This document shows positions 49,735 through 58,849 of a DNA stretch of 64,000 nt, piece after piece; positions within the stretch are counted from its first letter, which is position 1, and each line of letters opens with the position of its first letter. Position numbers and translations under genes: made by a program. The stretch is from Actinocorallia populi (lineage in GTDB: Bacteria > Actinomycetota > Actinomycetes > Streptosporangiales > Streptosporangiaceae): contig NZ_PVZV01000001.1 in NCBI RefSeq assembly GCF_002995495.1, positions 992,001 to 1,056,000 on the forward strand, in the 5' to 3' direction. The notes under the pieces are model-generated. The model saw only the letters and a program-made list of their open reading frames with translations. It was not told the DNA's origin and made no database searches.

Positions 49735-51503
49735 CGGTGTTCCTCTCCTCGCGTTTCGGTACCGTCGGCGGCCGCCGCCCGGTGGACGTGCCAGAGCTCG
49801 GCGAACTTTCCGTTCCGTGCCAGCAGCTCGGCGGGCGCGCCGCGTTCGACGATCGCCCCGTTCTCCAGCACCACGACGGTGTCGGCGTCGGCGATCGTCT
49901 CCAGGCGGTGGGCGATGACCAGGACCGTCCGGCCGTCCGCCCGTGCCGCCAGGGACCGGCGGACCGCCTGCTCGGTCCGCGGGTCGGCGAAGGCCGTCGC
50001 CTCGTCGAGCACGAGGACGGGCGTGTCGGCGAGCAGCGCGCGGGCGATGGAGATCCGCTGCGCCTCGCCGCCCGACAACCGCACCTCTTCGTCGAGCACC
50101 GTCTCGTAACCGTGCGGCAGTTCGAGGATCCGGTCGTGGACGTTCGCGAGCCGGGCGGCGCGCTCGACGTCCGCGCGGTCGGCGTGCGGCGCCGCCAGCG
50201 CGATGTTCTCCGCGACCGACGCGCGCAGCAGGCGGACGTCCTGGAAGACGAACGAGACCGCCCGGTACAGCTCCCGGCTCCCGATCTCGCGCAGATCGGC
50301 GCCGCCCAGGAGCACCGAGCCCTCGGCCGGGTCGAAGAACCGCGGCAGCAGCTGGACCAGGGTGGACTTCCCGCTCCCCGACGGCCCGACGACCGCGGTG
50401 ACCGTCCCCGGTTCGAGCACCAGGTCGATCCCGCGCAGCACCTCGTGACCGGCTTCGTAACCGAACCGGACACCGCGCAGCTCCACCCGGTGCCCGCGCG
50501 GCGCGACCGGGTGGGCGGGCTCCGGCAGCGGCTCCACCGCGAGCACGTCCCGGATCCGGCCGACCGCACGTCGTGCGGCCTGCATGTCGTCGAAGCCGTG
50601 GCCGAGAGCCGCCACCGGGGCGGTCAGCCCCAGCCCCAGCAGAAGGAAGGGCAGCAGATCGGCGGCGGGCATGCCGCCGCCCGTGATGAGCGCCGCGCCT
50701 CCGGTCAGCACGACCAGCAGCACGAACGGCGGCGAAATGACCACCTGCATCCCCGCGGCGATCCCGGAGAGCCCGCGCACCATCCGGTAGAAGGAGTCGA
50801 CGAACTCGTCCACGGCCGTGCGGAACGCGCGGTGGGCGCGCTCGGTCCCGCCGAAGGCCTTGACCACCGCGATGCCCTGGACGAACTCGACGACGGAGTT
50901 CGAGATCCGCCCCATGCCCGCGTCGAACTCCTCCTGCTCGCGCAGCCGGGCGGGAGTCATCATCAGGGGCACCAGCGCCACCGCCAGCACCACCGGGATC
51001 AGCGTGATCAGGGTCATGCGCCAGTCGACGGTGAACAGGTAGGCCAGCGACACCAGCGGCACCACGAACGCGGACACGAGCTCGCCGGGCGTGTGGGCGA
51101 TGAACGGGTGCACGGCGCTCACGTCCGCGCCGACGACCTTCGCCAGCTCACCGGTCCGGCGCCGGGAGAACCACCCGATCGGCACGAGCCCCAGCCGTTC
51201 GGCCAGCAGCCGCCGGAACGACAGCTGCACCCGGTCGTCGAGAAGATGCCCGATCCCGGACGAGGCCGCCGTGAACACCAGCCGTGCGAACAGGCCCGCC
51301 GCCCCCGCGACCACGACGAGCCGCACATGACCGTGATCGAGCGGCCCGGGCGCCAGCAGCGCACGCCCCAGCTCGACGACCGCCAGCAGCGGCGCCAGCC
51401 CCGCGATGGCACCGATGACCTGAAAGACCACCAGGGCCGCGAAGCCCCGGACGTGCGGACGCAGCAGCCCCGCCGCGCCCCGCCCCTTCACGGCGGCGTT
51501 CAT
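49731..51503 (-). CDS. ABC exporter half-transporter, first of a pair
   Basis: A 590-residue exporter half with six helices (about 15-310) and an ATPase domain carrying Walker A GPSGSGKST, signature LSGGEAQRISIARALL and the Walker B VLVLDEATAF. It overlaps the upstream esterase gene by 4 bp and the downstream half-transporter by 4 bp. The coupled esterase makes a role in siderophore or ester-natural-product transport plausible. Confidence 0.9.
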   Translation of the reverse strand: MNAAVKGRGAAGLLRPHVRGFAALVVFQVIGAIAGLAPLLAVVELGRALLAPGPLDHGHVRLVVVAGAAGLFARLVFTAASSGIGHLLDDRVQLSFRRLLAERLGLVPIGWFSRRRTGELAKVVGADVSAVHPFIAHTPGELVSAFVVPLVSLAYLFTVDWRMTLITLIPVVLAVALVPLMMTPARLREQEEFDAGMGRISNSVVEFVQGIAVVKAFGGTERAHRAFRTAVDEFVDSFYRMVRGLSGIAAGMQVVISPPFVLLVVLTGGAALITGGGMPAADLLPFLLLGLGLTAPVAALGHGFDDMQAARRAVGRIRDVLAVEPLPEPAHPVAPRGHRVELRGVRFGYEAGHEVLRGIDLVLEPGTVTAVVGPSGSGKSTLVQLLPRFFDPAEGSVLLGGADLREIGSRELYRAVSFVFQDVRLLRASVAENIALAAPHADRADVERAARLANVHDRILELPHGYETVLDEEVRLSGGEAQRISIARALLADTPVLVLDEATAFADPRTEQAVRRSLAARADGRTVLVIAHRLETIADADTVVVLENGAIVERGAPAELLARNGKFAELWHVHRAAAADGTETRGEEHR

Positions 51504-52483
51504 CGTCCATCCGCCTTCGGCGACCCCGTCGCAGGGTGCAGGCGGCCGCGCAGAAAGGCGAGGATCTCGCGACGTGCGGGCTTGGCGGCCGGGATCAGTC
51601 CGGGCACGCTGAGAAAGGCGTGGACGGCTTTCGGACAGCGGACCAGCCGGGCGTCGGTGCCGTCGGCGCGGAGCCGCTCGGCATACCGGGCTCCCTGATC
51701 CTCAAGGAGATCCAGCGCGCCGGTGACGACGAGCGCCGGAGGCAGGCCGGAGAGGTCCTCGGACCACAGGGGTGACACGCTGCGCGCGTCGAGGCCCTCC
51801 GGCAGGCTCAGCCTGCGGGCCGCGAGCAGCTTGGGCAGCGAGATCCCGGGATTGCCGGCGTTCGCGGTGATCGAGGGGTAGTCGGCCAGGGCGTCGGTCC
51901 AGTCCGTGACCGGGCAGGTCAGCGCCTGCGCGTGGATCGGCGGGCCGTCCTTGCGGGCGCGCAGCGTGATGAGCGCGGCGATCGTGCCGCCGGCGCTCTC
52001 GCCGAGGACCGCGACGGCCGCCGGATCGACGCCCCAGCCGCCGGGGTCCTCGAGGATCCGGACGAGCGTGTCGTAGCCGTCGTCGAACGGCTCCGGCAGC
52101 CGGTGCCGGGGGGCGAGGCGGTAGTCCACCGACACGACGACCGCCGGGCAGCGGGCCGCGAGGCGGCTGTTGAGCCAGTCGTTCTGCTCGGGGGTTCCCG
52201 CGATGAAGCCACCGCCGTGGAACGAGAGGATCAGCGGCAGCCTCGCGGCGGCGCTCACCGGACGGTGCACGCGCAGCCTCAGGCGGCGGCCGGGAAGGTC
52301 GATCGTGCGTTCCTCGATACGGGCGCGGCGGTCGGGCGGACCGGTGAGGATCCTTGCCGTACGCGACGACTGCAGGCGGGCGGCCTTCTCGCGGAGGGCG
52401 ATCGCCTGCTCGCCGGTGAGAGCCGTCCAGTCCTGGTCGTCCTTGAGGATGAGGCGGGCGCGCAGCGGAGCCTTTTCTCGCAT
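51500..52483 (-). CDS. HSL-family alpha/beta-hydrolase (esterase)
   Basis: A 327-residue hormone-sensitive-lipase-type esterase. The oxyanion HGGGF motif (about residue 89), nucleophile GESAGG (about 162), acid in ALDLLEDQG and His in KAVHAFLSV are all present. No signal peptide, so it acts inside the cell. In the operon with the ABC pair it might cleave an imported ester siderophore, or detoxify an exported compound. Confidence 0.88.
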   Translation of the reverse strand: MREKAPLRARLILKDDQDWTALTGEQAIALREKAARLQSSRTARILTGPPDRRARIEERTIDLPGRRLRLRVHRPVSAAARLPLILSFHGGGFIAGTPEQNDWLNSRLAARCPAVVVSVDYRLAPRHRLPEPFDDGYDTLVRILEDPGGWGVDPAAVAVLGESAGGTIAALITLRARKDGPPIHAQALTCPVTDWTDALADYPSITANAGNPGISLPKLLAARRLSLPEGLDARSVSPLWSEDLSGLPPALVVTGALDLLEDQGARYAERLRADGTDARLVRCPKAVHAFLSVPGLIPAAKPARREILAFLRGRLHPATGSPKADGR

Positions 52484-52513
52484 GATGTCCTTCGGGTTCG
52501 AGGGGTGCCGGGG

Positions 52514-53959
52514 TCAGTCCGCGTGCCGCTTCTCCAGGCGGCCGCCTGTCCGGTGCAGGACGGTGAGGGCGATGAGGGCGGCGGAGGCCAGGAGCGCGGC
52601 GCCGAGGGTCAGGCCGAGCGCGTAGCCGTCATTGAGGGTCTGGGGCGTGGCGGCCGGGCCGGTGCGGTGGTGGGCCGCGGTGCCGAGGGCGGCGAGCCCG
52701 AGGGAGGCGCCGATCTGGCGTGAGCTGTTGAGCAGGGCCGAGGCGGTGCCGGTCTCGTGGGAGGCGACGCCCAGGGTGGCGATGGAGGCCAGGGGGCTGA
52801 GGCAGAGCCCGAACCCGACGCCGGCGGTGATCGAGGGGCCGAGCACGTCGGCGGCGAAGGAGCCGTCCGGGCTGATCATGCCGAACCAGGCGAACCCGGC
52901 CGCGGTCAGGAGGGCGCCCGCGGTCAGGAGGGTGCGGGGCGCGAAGCGGTAGCCGAGCCTGACGGCGAGCACGGAGCCGGCGACCACGCCGAGGGCGAAC
53001 GGCAGGAACATGAGCCCGGTCGGTGCGGGCCCGTTCCCGAGCACCTGCTGCAGGTAGAGGGACAGGAAGTAGAAGGAGGAGGCCATGGCCGCGCCGACCA
53101 GGAGGACGGCGGCGTTCGCGCCGGCGACCGAGCGGTTGGCGAACAGGCCGAGCCGGACGAGCGGCTCCCGGGTGGTGGTCCGCTCGACGAGGAGGAAGGC
53201 GGCCAGCAGCGCGGCGGCGGCGGCCAGGGTCGTCAGGGTGACCGGTGAGGTCCACGCGTACCGGTCGGTGCGCACGACGCCGAACACCAGCAGGGTCATG
53301 CCCGCGGTGGCCAGGACGGCGCCGAGCACGTCCGGGCGGCCGCGGCGGGCCGGAGCCGGGTCGGCGGCGACGCCCCGCCAGGCCAGGGCCAGCGCGCACG
53401 CGGCCATCGGCACGTTCACGAACATCACCCAGCGCCAGCCGGCGTACTGGGTGAGCACACCGCCGATCAGGACTCCGAGGGCGCCTCCGGCGGCGTTCGT
53501 CGCGCTCCACACGCCGAAGGCGCGGATGCGGGCCCTGCCCTCGGGGAAGGTTGCGGCCAGCAGCGCCAGCGCGGCCGGGGCCAGGGCGGCGGCTCCGACG
53601 CCCTGCGCGGCGCGGGCGGCCACCAGGTGGCCGGGTTCCTGGGCGAGGCCGCCGACGAGGGAGGCGAGGCCGAACAGGCCGAGCCCCAGCAGCAGGACCC
53701 GTTTGCGGCCGTACCGGTCGGCGGCGTTGCCTCCCAGGAGGAGCAGCCCGCCGAAGGTGAGCGCGTAGGCGTGGATCACCCAGGTCAGGCCCGCCGTGCC
53801 GAAGCCCAGACCGGCGGCGATCTGCGGGAGCCCGACGTTCACGACCGACAGGTCCAGCGACACCATGAACTGCACGACGGCCACCGCGGCGAGCGTGGCT
53901 CCCGGCCGGACACCCGGGCTCGGCGAGCGTGTTCCGTCCTTGTCTTGGATCGTGTGCAT
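52514..53959 (-). CDS. DHA2-type MFS drug exporter
   Basis: From the ATG at 53959 the product is 481 residues with about 14 helices. The N-terminal motif LDLSVVNVGLPQIAAGLG and the GGNAADRYGRKRVLL loop are typical of EmrB/QacA-like transporters, which exchange protons for drugs. Longer in-frame starts (to 54079) lack membrane or family features. It is 30 bp upstream of the esterase gene and probably heads the operon. Confidence 0.88.
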   Translation of the reverse strand: MHTIQDKDGTRSPSPGVRPGATLAAVAVVQFMVSLDLSVVNVGLPQIAAGLGFGTAGLTWVIHAYALTFGGLLLLGGNAADRYGRKRVLLLGLGLFGLASLVGGLAQEPGHLVAARAAQGVGAAALAPAALALLAATFPEGRARIRAFGVWSATNAAGGALGVLIGGVLTQYAGWRWVMFVNVPMAACALALAWRGVAADPAPARRGRPDVLGAVLATAGMTLLVFGVVRTDRYAWTSPVTLTTLAAAAALLAAFLLVERTTTREPLVRLGLFANRSVAGANAAVLLVGAAMASSFYFLSLYLQQVLGNGPAPTGLMFLPFALGVVAGSVLAVRLGYRFAPRTLLTAGALLTAAGFAWFGMISPDGSFAADVLGPSITAGVGFGLCLSPLASIATLGVASHETGTASALLNSSRQIGASLGLAALGTAAHHRTGPAATPQTLNDGYALGLTLGAALLASAALIALTVLHRTGGRLEKRHAD

Positions 53960-54123
53960 GCTGGACAAGGTGACATTCGGGCAGGTCGCGGGGCATCGTG
54001 CGGCGGGCGGCTTCTCCGCCTGCCACCCGGGAGGCAGGAACGAAACACCTACATCGTGGGGAGTAGTGGCATATTCCACCTTCGATGGAGGGTTTCCGAC
54101 ATGCGGCGTTCTAACCTGAGGCG

Positions 54124-55257
54124 ATGAGCTTCATGGGATGGCGTCCGCTCGCCCAGGACGGGCTGCTCGCCGCGGCGATGGCCGTCCTGGTGGCGGTCGT
54201 CGTGTGCACCACGCCGCACGCGGGCGCACTGGAACTCGCGGCGGCCCTCGCCGGTTCCGCCGCGCTCGTCGCCTGGCGGCGGGCGCCCCTCGTGGCGCTG
54301 GCCGCCGGCACGGCCTGCATGCTCGTGGTCACGACCCGCGTCCAGGCGGGCCCGGCGGCCGCCTTCCCCGTGATGGTGGCGGTCTTCGCCGCGACCCGGT
54401 CCGGGCGCGGCCCCGCCGCCGCCCTGGCGGTCGCGGTCTTCCTCGGCGCCGACCTGGCGAAGAACCCGCCCGGCATCGACGGGATCCTCCAGCACCTTCC
54501 GAACGCCGTCCTGATGCTCGGCTGGTTCCTGGCGGCCGGCGTGGCGGCGATGGTGGCCCGGCACCGGCAGGCGTACCTGGAGGAGGCCGAACGCCGGGCC
54601 GCCGAAGCCGAACGCACCCGCGAGGAGACGGCCCTGCGCCGCGCGAGCGAGGAGCGGCTGCGCATCGCCCGGGAGCTGCACGACTCGCTCACCCACAGCA
54701 TCTCGGTCATCAAGGTCCAGGCCGGAGTGGCCGTCCACCTGGCACGCAGCCGCGGCGAGGACGCGCCTCCCGCCCTCCTGGCCATCCAGGAGGCGAGCGG
54801 CGACGCCATGCGCGAGCTGCGCGCCACCCTGGAGGTGCTGCGCGACTCTTCCGACGGCGAGACCGCGGCCAGCGGCCTCGACCGTCTCGACGACCTGGTG
54901 GAACGGGCGCGCTCCACCGGGCTGGCGACCACGGTGATGGTCTCCGGCCCGCGGCGGGAACTGCCGTCCGAGGTGGACCGGGCCGCGTACCGGATCGTCC
55001 AGGAGGCGCTCACCAATGCCTCCCGGCATGCCGGGGAGGCGGTCGTGGCGGTACGCGTCGAGTACGCGGACGACGCGCTGACCGTGCAGGTCGACGACGA
55101 CGGTGAAGCCGACCCGGCCAGGCCCCCCGTGCCCGGCACGGGGATGCTCGGCATGCGCGAACGCGTCACGGCGCTCGGCGGACGGCTGCGGGCGGGACCC
55201 CGCCCCGAAGGCGGCTTCACCGTCCGCGCCGAGCTCCCCCTGGGCGGGCCGTCGTGA
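54124..55257 (+). CDS. NarL-type sensor histidine kinase
   Basis: A 377-residue protein. Four short hydrophobic segments (about 10-140) are followed by a coiled region (RRAAEAERTREETALRRASE), the HisKA_3 box RIARELHDSLTHSISV, and an ATPase domain with GTGMLGMRERVTALGG. It is coupled by a 4-bp overlap to its response regulator and diverges from the MFS/ABC operon, which it may control. Confidence 0.92.
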   Translation: MSFMGWRPLAQDGLLAAAMAVLVAVVVCTTPHAGALELAAALAGSAALVAWRRAPLVALAAGTACMLVVTTRVQAGPAAAFPVMVAVFAATRSGRGPAAALAVAVFLGADLAKNPPGIDGILQHLPNAVLMLGWFLAAGVAAMVARHRQAYLEEAERRAAEAERTREETALRRASEERLRIARELHDSLTHSISVIKVQAGVAVHLARSRGEDAPPALLAIQEASGDAMRELRATLEVLRDSSDGETAASGLDRLDDLVERARSTGLATTVMVSGPRRELPSEVDRAAYRIVQEALTNASRHAGEAVVAVRVEYADDALTVQVDDDGEADPARPPVPGTGMLGMRERVTALGGRLRAGPRPEGGFTVRAELPLGGPS

Positions 55258-55913
55258 TCCGCGTGCTGCTCGTGGACGACCAGGCGCTCATCCGCGGCGG
55301 GTTCCGCGCCCTGCTGGAGAACGAGGCGGACATCGAGGTGGTGGCCGAGGCGGCGAACGGCGAGCAGGGCGTCGCGCTGGCCCGCGAACACCTCCCCGAC
55401 GTCGCGCTCGTCGACGTCCAGATGCCGGTGATGGACGGCATCGAGGCGACGCGGCTGATCGCCGCCGACGAGCGGCTGGCCGGCGTCCACGTGGTGATCC
55501 TCACCAACTACGGCCTCGACGAGTACGTCTTCAACGCCCTGCGCGCCGGCGCCTGCGGCTTCATGGTCAAGGACACCGAGCCCGCCGACCTGCTGCAGGG
55601 CGTCCGCGTCGCCGCCCGCGGCGACGCCCTGCTGTCCCCCGCGATCACCCGCCGCCTCATCGGCGAGTACGTCGCACGCCGCCCCGGACCCGTCCCCGAG
55701 GCCCTGGACATCCTGACCAACCGCGAACGCGAGGTCACCGCCCTGGTGGCCCGCGGCCTGTCCAACGACGAGATCGCCGCCCACATGGTGATCAGCCCGG
55801 CCACCGCGAAGACCCACGTCAGCAGGGCGATGACCAAGCTGGGCGCCAGGGACCGCGCCCAGCTCGTGGTCTTCGCCTACGAGTCGGGCCTCGTCACCCC
55901 GCGGCGCGGCTGA
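55254..55913 (+). CDS. NarL/LuxR-family response regulator
   Basis: A 219-residue protein: receiver domain (D8/D9, acceptor D54, K106) and LuxR helix-turn-helix (LTNREREVTALVARGLSNDE, then SPATAKTHVSRAMTKL). It is the partner of the upstream kinase. Its position opposite the MFS/esterase/ABC operon makes that operon a candidate target. Confidence 0.93.
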   Translation: MIRVLLVDDQALIRGGFRALLENEADIEVVAEAANGEQGVALAREHLPDVALVDVQMPVMDGIEATRLIAADERLAGVHVVILTNYGLDEYVFNALRAGACGFMVKDTEPADLLQGVRVAARGDALLSPAITRRLIGEYVARRPGPVPEALDILTNREREVTALVARGLSNDEIAAHMVISPATAKTHVSRAMTKLGARDRAQLVVFAYESGLVTPRRG

Positions 55914-56028
55914 CCCGTGCGGGCGGCCCGGCCGCCTCCGGCGCGGCCTTATCGCGTATCGTTCGCAAGAGCGCATTGATGTCGACTACGGTGCCGGAGA
56001 CCGCGGCGCCTCGGGTCATGGGGGCGCG

Positions 56029-56502
56029 GTGAAGACTCGGGGGGAACCGCCGGTGCGGCCGGTGGTGGTCGAGGTGGTGGTCCTGCGCGCCGTGCCGGAG
56101 GGCGGGCTGGCGTACCGGTCGGCGCGGGGCGGCCTCCTGCCGGACGAGGACCCGGTGCGGGCGGCGCGGCGGCTGGCCGGAGCCGGCGAATGGGTGCACT
56201 CGACGAGCTGGCGGTACACCGACGAGGGGCATGTGGTGCTGACGTTCGCGGTGGCGCCCGAACCGGAGGAGTGGCGGCCGGCGAAGCCCCTGGCCGAGAC
56301 GGGGATCGCGCGGGGTCCCCTGCCGGGGCGTCCGGCGCCCGACGCCGTCTCCGTCGAACAGGTCGCGGCCCACGCCGTCCGGCACCTGGCGTTCCTCGCG
56401 GCGCACGATCCCGTGGCGGGCGGCTTCCTCGCCGGACACCCGCTGCTGGCGCGGGCCCTGGAGGCCTGGCCGGGCGGGGTGGCCGGACAGTTGACCGGCT
56501 GA
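56029..56502 (+). CDS. Conserved hypothetical protein
   Basis: A 157-residue soluble protein starting at GTG 56029. The N-terminal VVVEVVVLRAVPEGGLAYRSARGG, the GEWVHSTSWRY centre and the VLTFAVAPEPE strand suggest a Nudix-like or small alpha/beta fold, but no Nudix box is visible. I do not recognise a characterised homologue. It lies 48 bp before the S51-like gene on the same strand and may be co-transcribed. Confidence 0.7.
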   Translation: MKTRGEPPVRPVVVEVVVLRAVPEGGLAYRSARGGLLPDEDPVRAARRLAGAGEWVHSTSWRYTDEGHVVLTFAVAPEPEEWRPAKPLAETGIARGPLPGRPAPDAVSVEQVAAHAVRHLAFLAAHDPVAGGFLAGHPLLARALEAWPGGVAGQLTG

Positions 56503-56549
56503 CCCCCCGGACACTGGTCAACCGGCGTGTCCGGTGATGTCGTCTTCTC

Positions 56550-57803
56550 ATGGGACACGCACCGGATTCCGGCTCCGCGCCTCGGCGCGTCATCGCCGTG
56601 CTCGGATCGGGCGAGACCAGCCCGACGATGGTCACCCTGCACCGTGAGCTCGTCGCCCGGTTCGGAGACGAGCCACCCGCCGCCGTCCTGCTGGAGACGC
56701 CCTACGGCTTCCAGGAGAACGTCGCCGACATCAGCGCCCGCGCCCGCTCCTACTTCGCGCGCAGCGTCGGGCTCACCGTGGAGGTCGCCACCGGGCTGCG
56801 CGGCGTACAGGACGCCGGTTCCGGAGCCGGGCTCGCCGCGCTGCGCGCCGCCGACTGGGTGTTCTCCGGGCCGGGCAGCCCCACCTACGCCCTCGCGCAC
56901 TGGCGCGGCTCGCCCGTCGCCGACACCCTGCGTGACCACGTCCGGCTGGGGCGGGCCATGCTCGTCTTCGCGTCCGCGGCCGCGTGCACGCTGGGGTCCC
57001 GCGCCCTGCCGGTCTACGAGATCTACAAGGCCGGAAGCCCGCCCCACTGGATTGCCGGCCTCGACCTGCTGGCGCCCCTCGGTCTCGACGTCGCGGTGAT
57101 CCCGCACTACGACAACGCCGAGGGCGGCACCCACGACACCCGCTACTCCTACCTGGGCGAACGGCGCCTGCGCGTCCTGGAGGCCGAACTCCCCGAGGAC
57201 GCGGCCGTCCTGGGCGTCGACGAGCACACCGCCGTCGTCATCGACCGCGACGCCGGCACCGTCGACGTCCGGGGACGCGGCGGTCTCACGATCCGCAAGC
57301 AGGGCCACAGCACGGTCATCCCCGCAGGGCGGCGCGTCTCCCTGACCGAACTCCGGGATCTCGCCAAGGACGGGGAGTCCGTCCGGCTCCACCGCGCCGA
57401 ACCCGCGCCGACGGCGCCTTCCCCACTGCCTTCGTCTCTCCCCGACCTCGTACGGGCGGCGGAAGAGCGCTTCGACGCCGCCGCCGCCCGTCATGACGCG
57501 CCGGCGATGGTCGAGGCGGTCCTCGCACTCGACAGGACCATCGCCGAATGGGCCGACGACACCGAGGAGGACGAAGGCGCGGACTGGGCCCGCACCGTCA
57601 ACCACAGTCTCATCGTCCGGCTGGGCAAGGCCGCCGAACGTCCCGGCGGCGACCTGGACGAGGCCGTGAGGCTCCTTCTCGCCGCCCGCGCGGAACTCCG
57701 CGACTCCGGCCGGTTCGCCGCCGCGGACCTGATCCGCGCCGCGCTCGCCGCCGTAAACGTCACGGTGGAGGACACTCCCGACGGAACGCGCTGGCACCGC
57801 TGA
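56550..57803 (+). CDS. Peptidase S51-like (cyanophycinase/PepE-type) protein fused to a CysRS C-terminal-like module
   Basis: A 417-residue protein in two parts. Residues about 12-290 have an S51-type fold: VIAVLGSGETSP, the SGPGSPTYAL turn, and a nucleophile-elbow-like FASAAACT with Ser142. Residues about 305-417 are helical and end in ADLIRAALAAVNVTVEDTPD followed by GTRWHR, the pattern of the C-terminal anticodon-side domain of cysteinyl-tRNA synthetase. No aminoacylation domain is present. The combination could act on cysteine- or mycothiol-linked compounds or on tRNA, but this is speculation. Confidence 0.75.
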   Translation: MGHAPDSGSAPRRVIAVLGSGETSPTMVTLHRELVARFGDEPPAAVLLETPYGFQENVADISARARSYFARSVGLTVEVATGLRGVQDAGSGAGLAALRAADWVFSGPGSPTYALAHWRGSPVADTLRDHVRLGRAMLVFASAAACTLGSRALPVYEIYKAGSPPHWIAGLDLLAPLGLDVAVIPHYDNAEGGTHDTRYSYLGERRLRVLEAELPEDAAVLGVDEHTAVVIDRDAGTVDVRGRGGLTIRKQGHSTVIPAGRRVSLTELRDLAKDGESVRLHRAEPAPTAPSPLPSSLPDLVRAAEERFDAAAARHDAPAMVEAVLALDRTIAEWADDTEEDEGADWARTVNHSLIVRLGKAAERPGGDLDEAVRLLLAARAELRDSGRFAAADLIRAALAAVNVTVEDTPDGTRWHR

Positions 57804-57912
57804 GGAGCGGGCGCGTCGAGGTCTCCGGCTCCGGGGGAACGGCCGTCCGCACCGGCGGGACCGACGAGGCCGAGGGCACCGCCTTCGAGGAGCGCTCGGC
57901 CGATCGGAGAGA

Positions 57913-57924
57913 CTTACCGTGTAC
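57913..57924. promoter_or_regulatory. Single TAC-N3-GTA operator upstream of the TetR gene
   Basis: CTTACCGTGTAC matches the CTTAC-N3-GTAY repeat found four times at 58746-58811. It lies 27 bp before the chosen TetR start at 57952, so autoregulation is likely. Confidence 0.6.
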
Positions 57925-57951
57925 GGACAGAGTGCGCCGGAGAGGATGATC

Positions 57952-58659
57952 ATGACCCCGTGGACCGACGCGGAGGAGACCGGCGAGCAGCCCCGCATCC
58001 CGCTGAGCCGGAGGCGGGTGCTGCGCGCCGCCGTGGCGATCGCCGACCGCGACGGCCTCCCTTCGCTCACGATGCGCCGCCTCGCCCAGGAGCTCGGGGT
58101 CGAGGCGATGTCGCTGTACCACCACGTCGCCAACAAGGAGGCGGTCCTCGACGGCGTCATCGAGGTGGTCCTCGGTGAGATCCTCGAAGCGGTGGACAAG
58201 GTCGAGGCGCCGTCACCCGAGGAGGACTGGCGAGCGGCGCTGCGCGCGCGGATCCTCGCGGCCCGCGAGGTCTTCCTGCGCCACCGATGGGCTCCACGGG
58301 TACTGGAGGCGCGCACCACCACGAGCCCGGCGGTCATCGGCTACTACGACGGAGTGGTGGGGATCCTCCGGGCGGGCGGGTTCTCCTTCGACCTGGCGCA
58401 CCGCGCGCTGCACGTCCTGGGCAGCCGCGCCCTCGGCTTCACCCAGGAACTGTTCGACCCCGACGGCGCCGAGACCGCGGACTCCGCCGCGACGATGGAG
58501 CAGATGGCCGACCGGTTCCCGCACATCGTGGGGATGATGGCGGACGCCGTCCACGACGATCCGGACGGGACCCTGGGCTTCTGCGACGACCAGTTCGAGT
58601 TCGAGTTCGGGCTCGACCTGATCCTCGAGGGACTGGAACGGCGCCGGACGGCCGCATGA
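57952..58659 (+). CDS. TetR-family regulator (TetR_C-type)
   Basis: A 235-residue protein with a helix-turn-helix (RRVLRAAVAIADRDG, then SLTMRRLAQELGVEAMSLYHH) and a long C-terminal domain of the tetracycline-repressor-like TetR_C type. The ATG at 57952 is favoured because GAGAGG ends 6 bp before it; the GTG at 57919 falls inside the operator copy. It very likely binds the five CTTAC-N3-GTA sites and controls the quinone-reductase-like gene at 58850. Confidence 0.88.
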   Translation: MTPWTDAEETGEQPRIPLSRRRVLRAAVAIADRDGLPSLTMRRLAQELGVEAMSLYHHVANKEAVLDGVIEVVLGEILEAVDKVEAPSPEEDWRAALRARILAAREVFLRHRWAPRVLEARTTTSPAVIGYYDGVVGILRAGGFSFDLAHRALHVLGSRALGFTQELFDPDGAETADSAATMEQMADRFPHIVGMMADAVHDDPDGTLGFCDDQFEFEFGLDLILEGLERRRTAA

Positions 58660-58745
58660 GGCCGTCCGGGCACGCCTGAACCCGCCGGACGTGTCGTTAC
58701 TTTTCGTCATTCGACGAGTCGATTTCCGTGACGCCCCTTGACTGA

Positions 58746-58811
58746 CTTACGCCGTACTATAACCTTACTGCGTATGAGCGACTTACGTTGTATGGAAACC
58801 TTACGCCGTAC
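58746..58811. repeat. Four tandem operator repeats at exact 18-bp spacing
   Basis: Near-palindromic 12-mers start at 58746 (CTTACGCCGTAC), 58764 (CTTACTGCGTAT), 58782 (CTTACGTTGTAT) and 58800 (CTTACGCCGTAC). Each contains TAC-N3-GTA and the 6-bp gaps differ in sequence. They fill the promoter region of the gene at 58850: TTGACT at 58738 and TATAAC at 58758 flank the first copy. They are read as a multi-site TetR operator. Confidence 0.85.
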
Positions 58812-58849
58812 GACGGAGAGTCGGACCTCCGAGGGAAGGAAATCCCCCC

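Noticed and set aside
58746-58811. Possible CRISPR-like repeats
   Set aside because: The repeats are 12 bp with 6-bp gaps inside a promoter, far too short for CRISPR; an operator array is the better reading.
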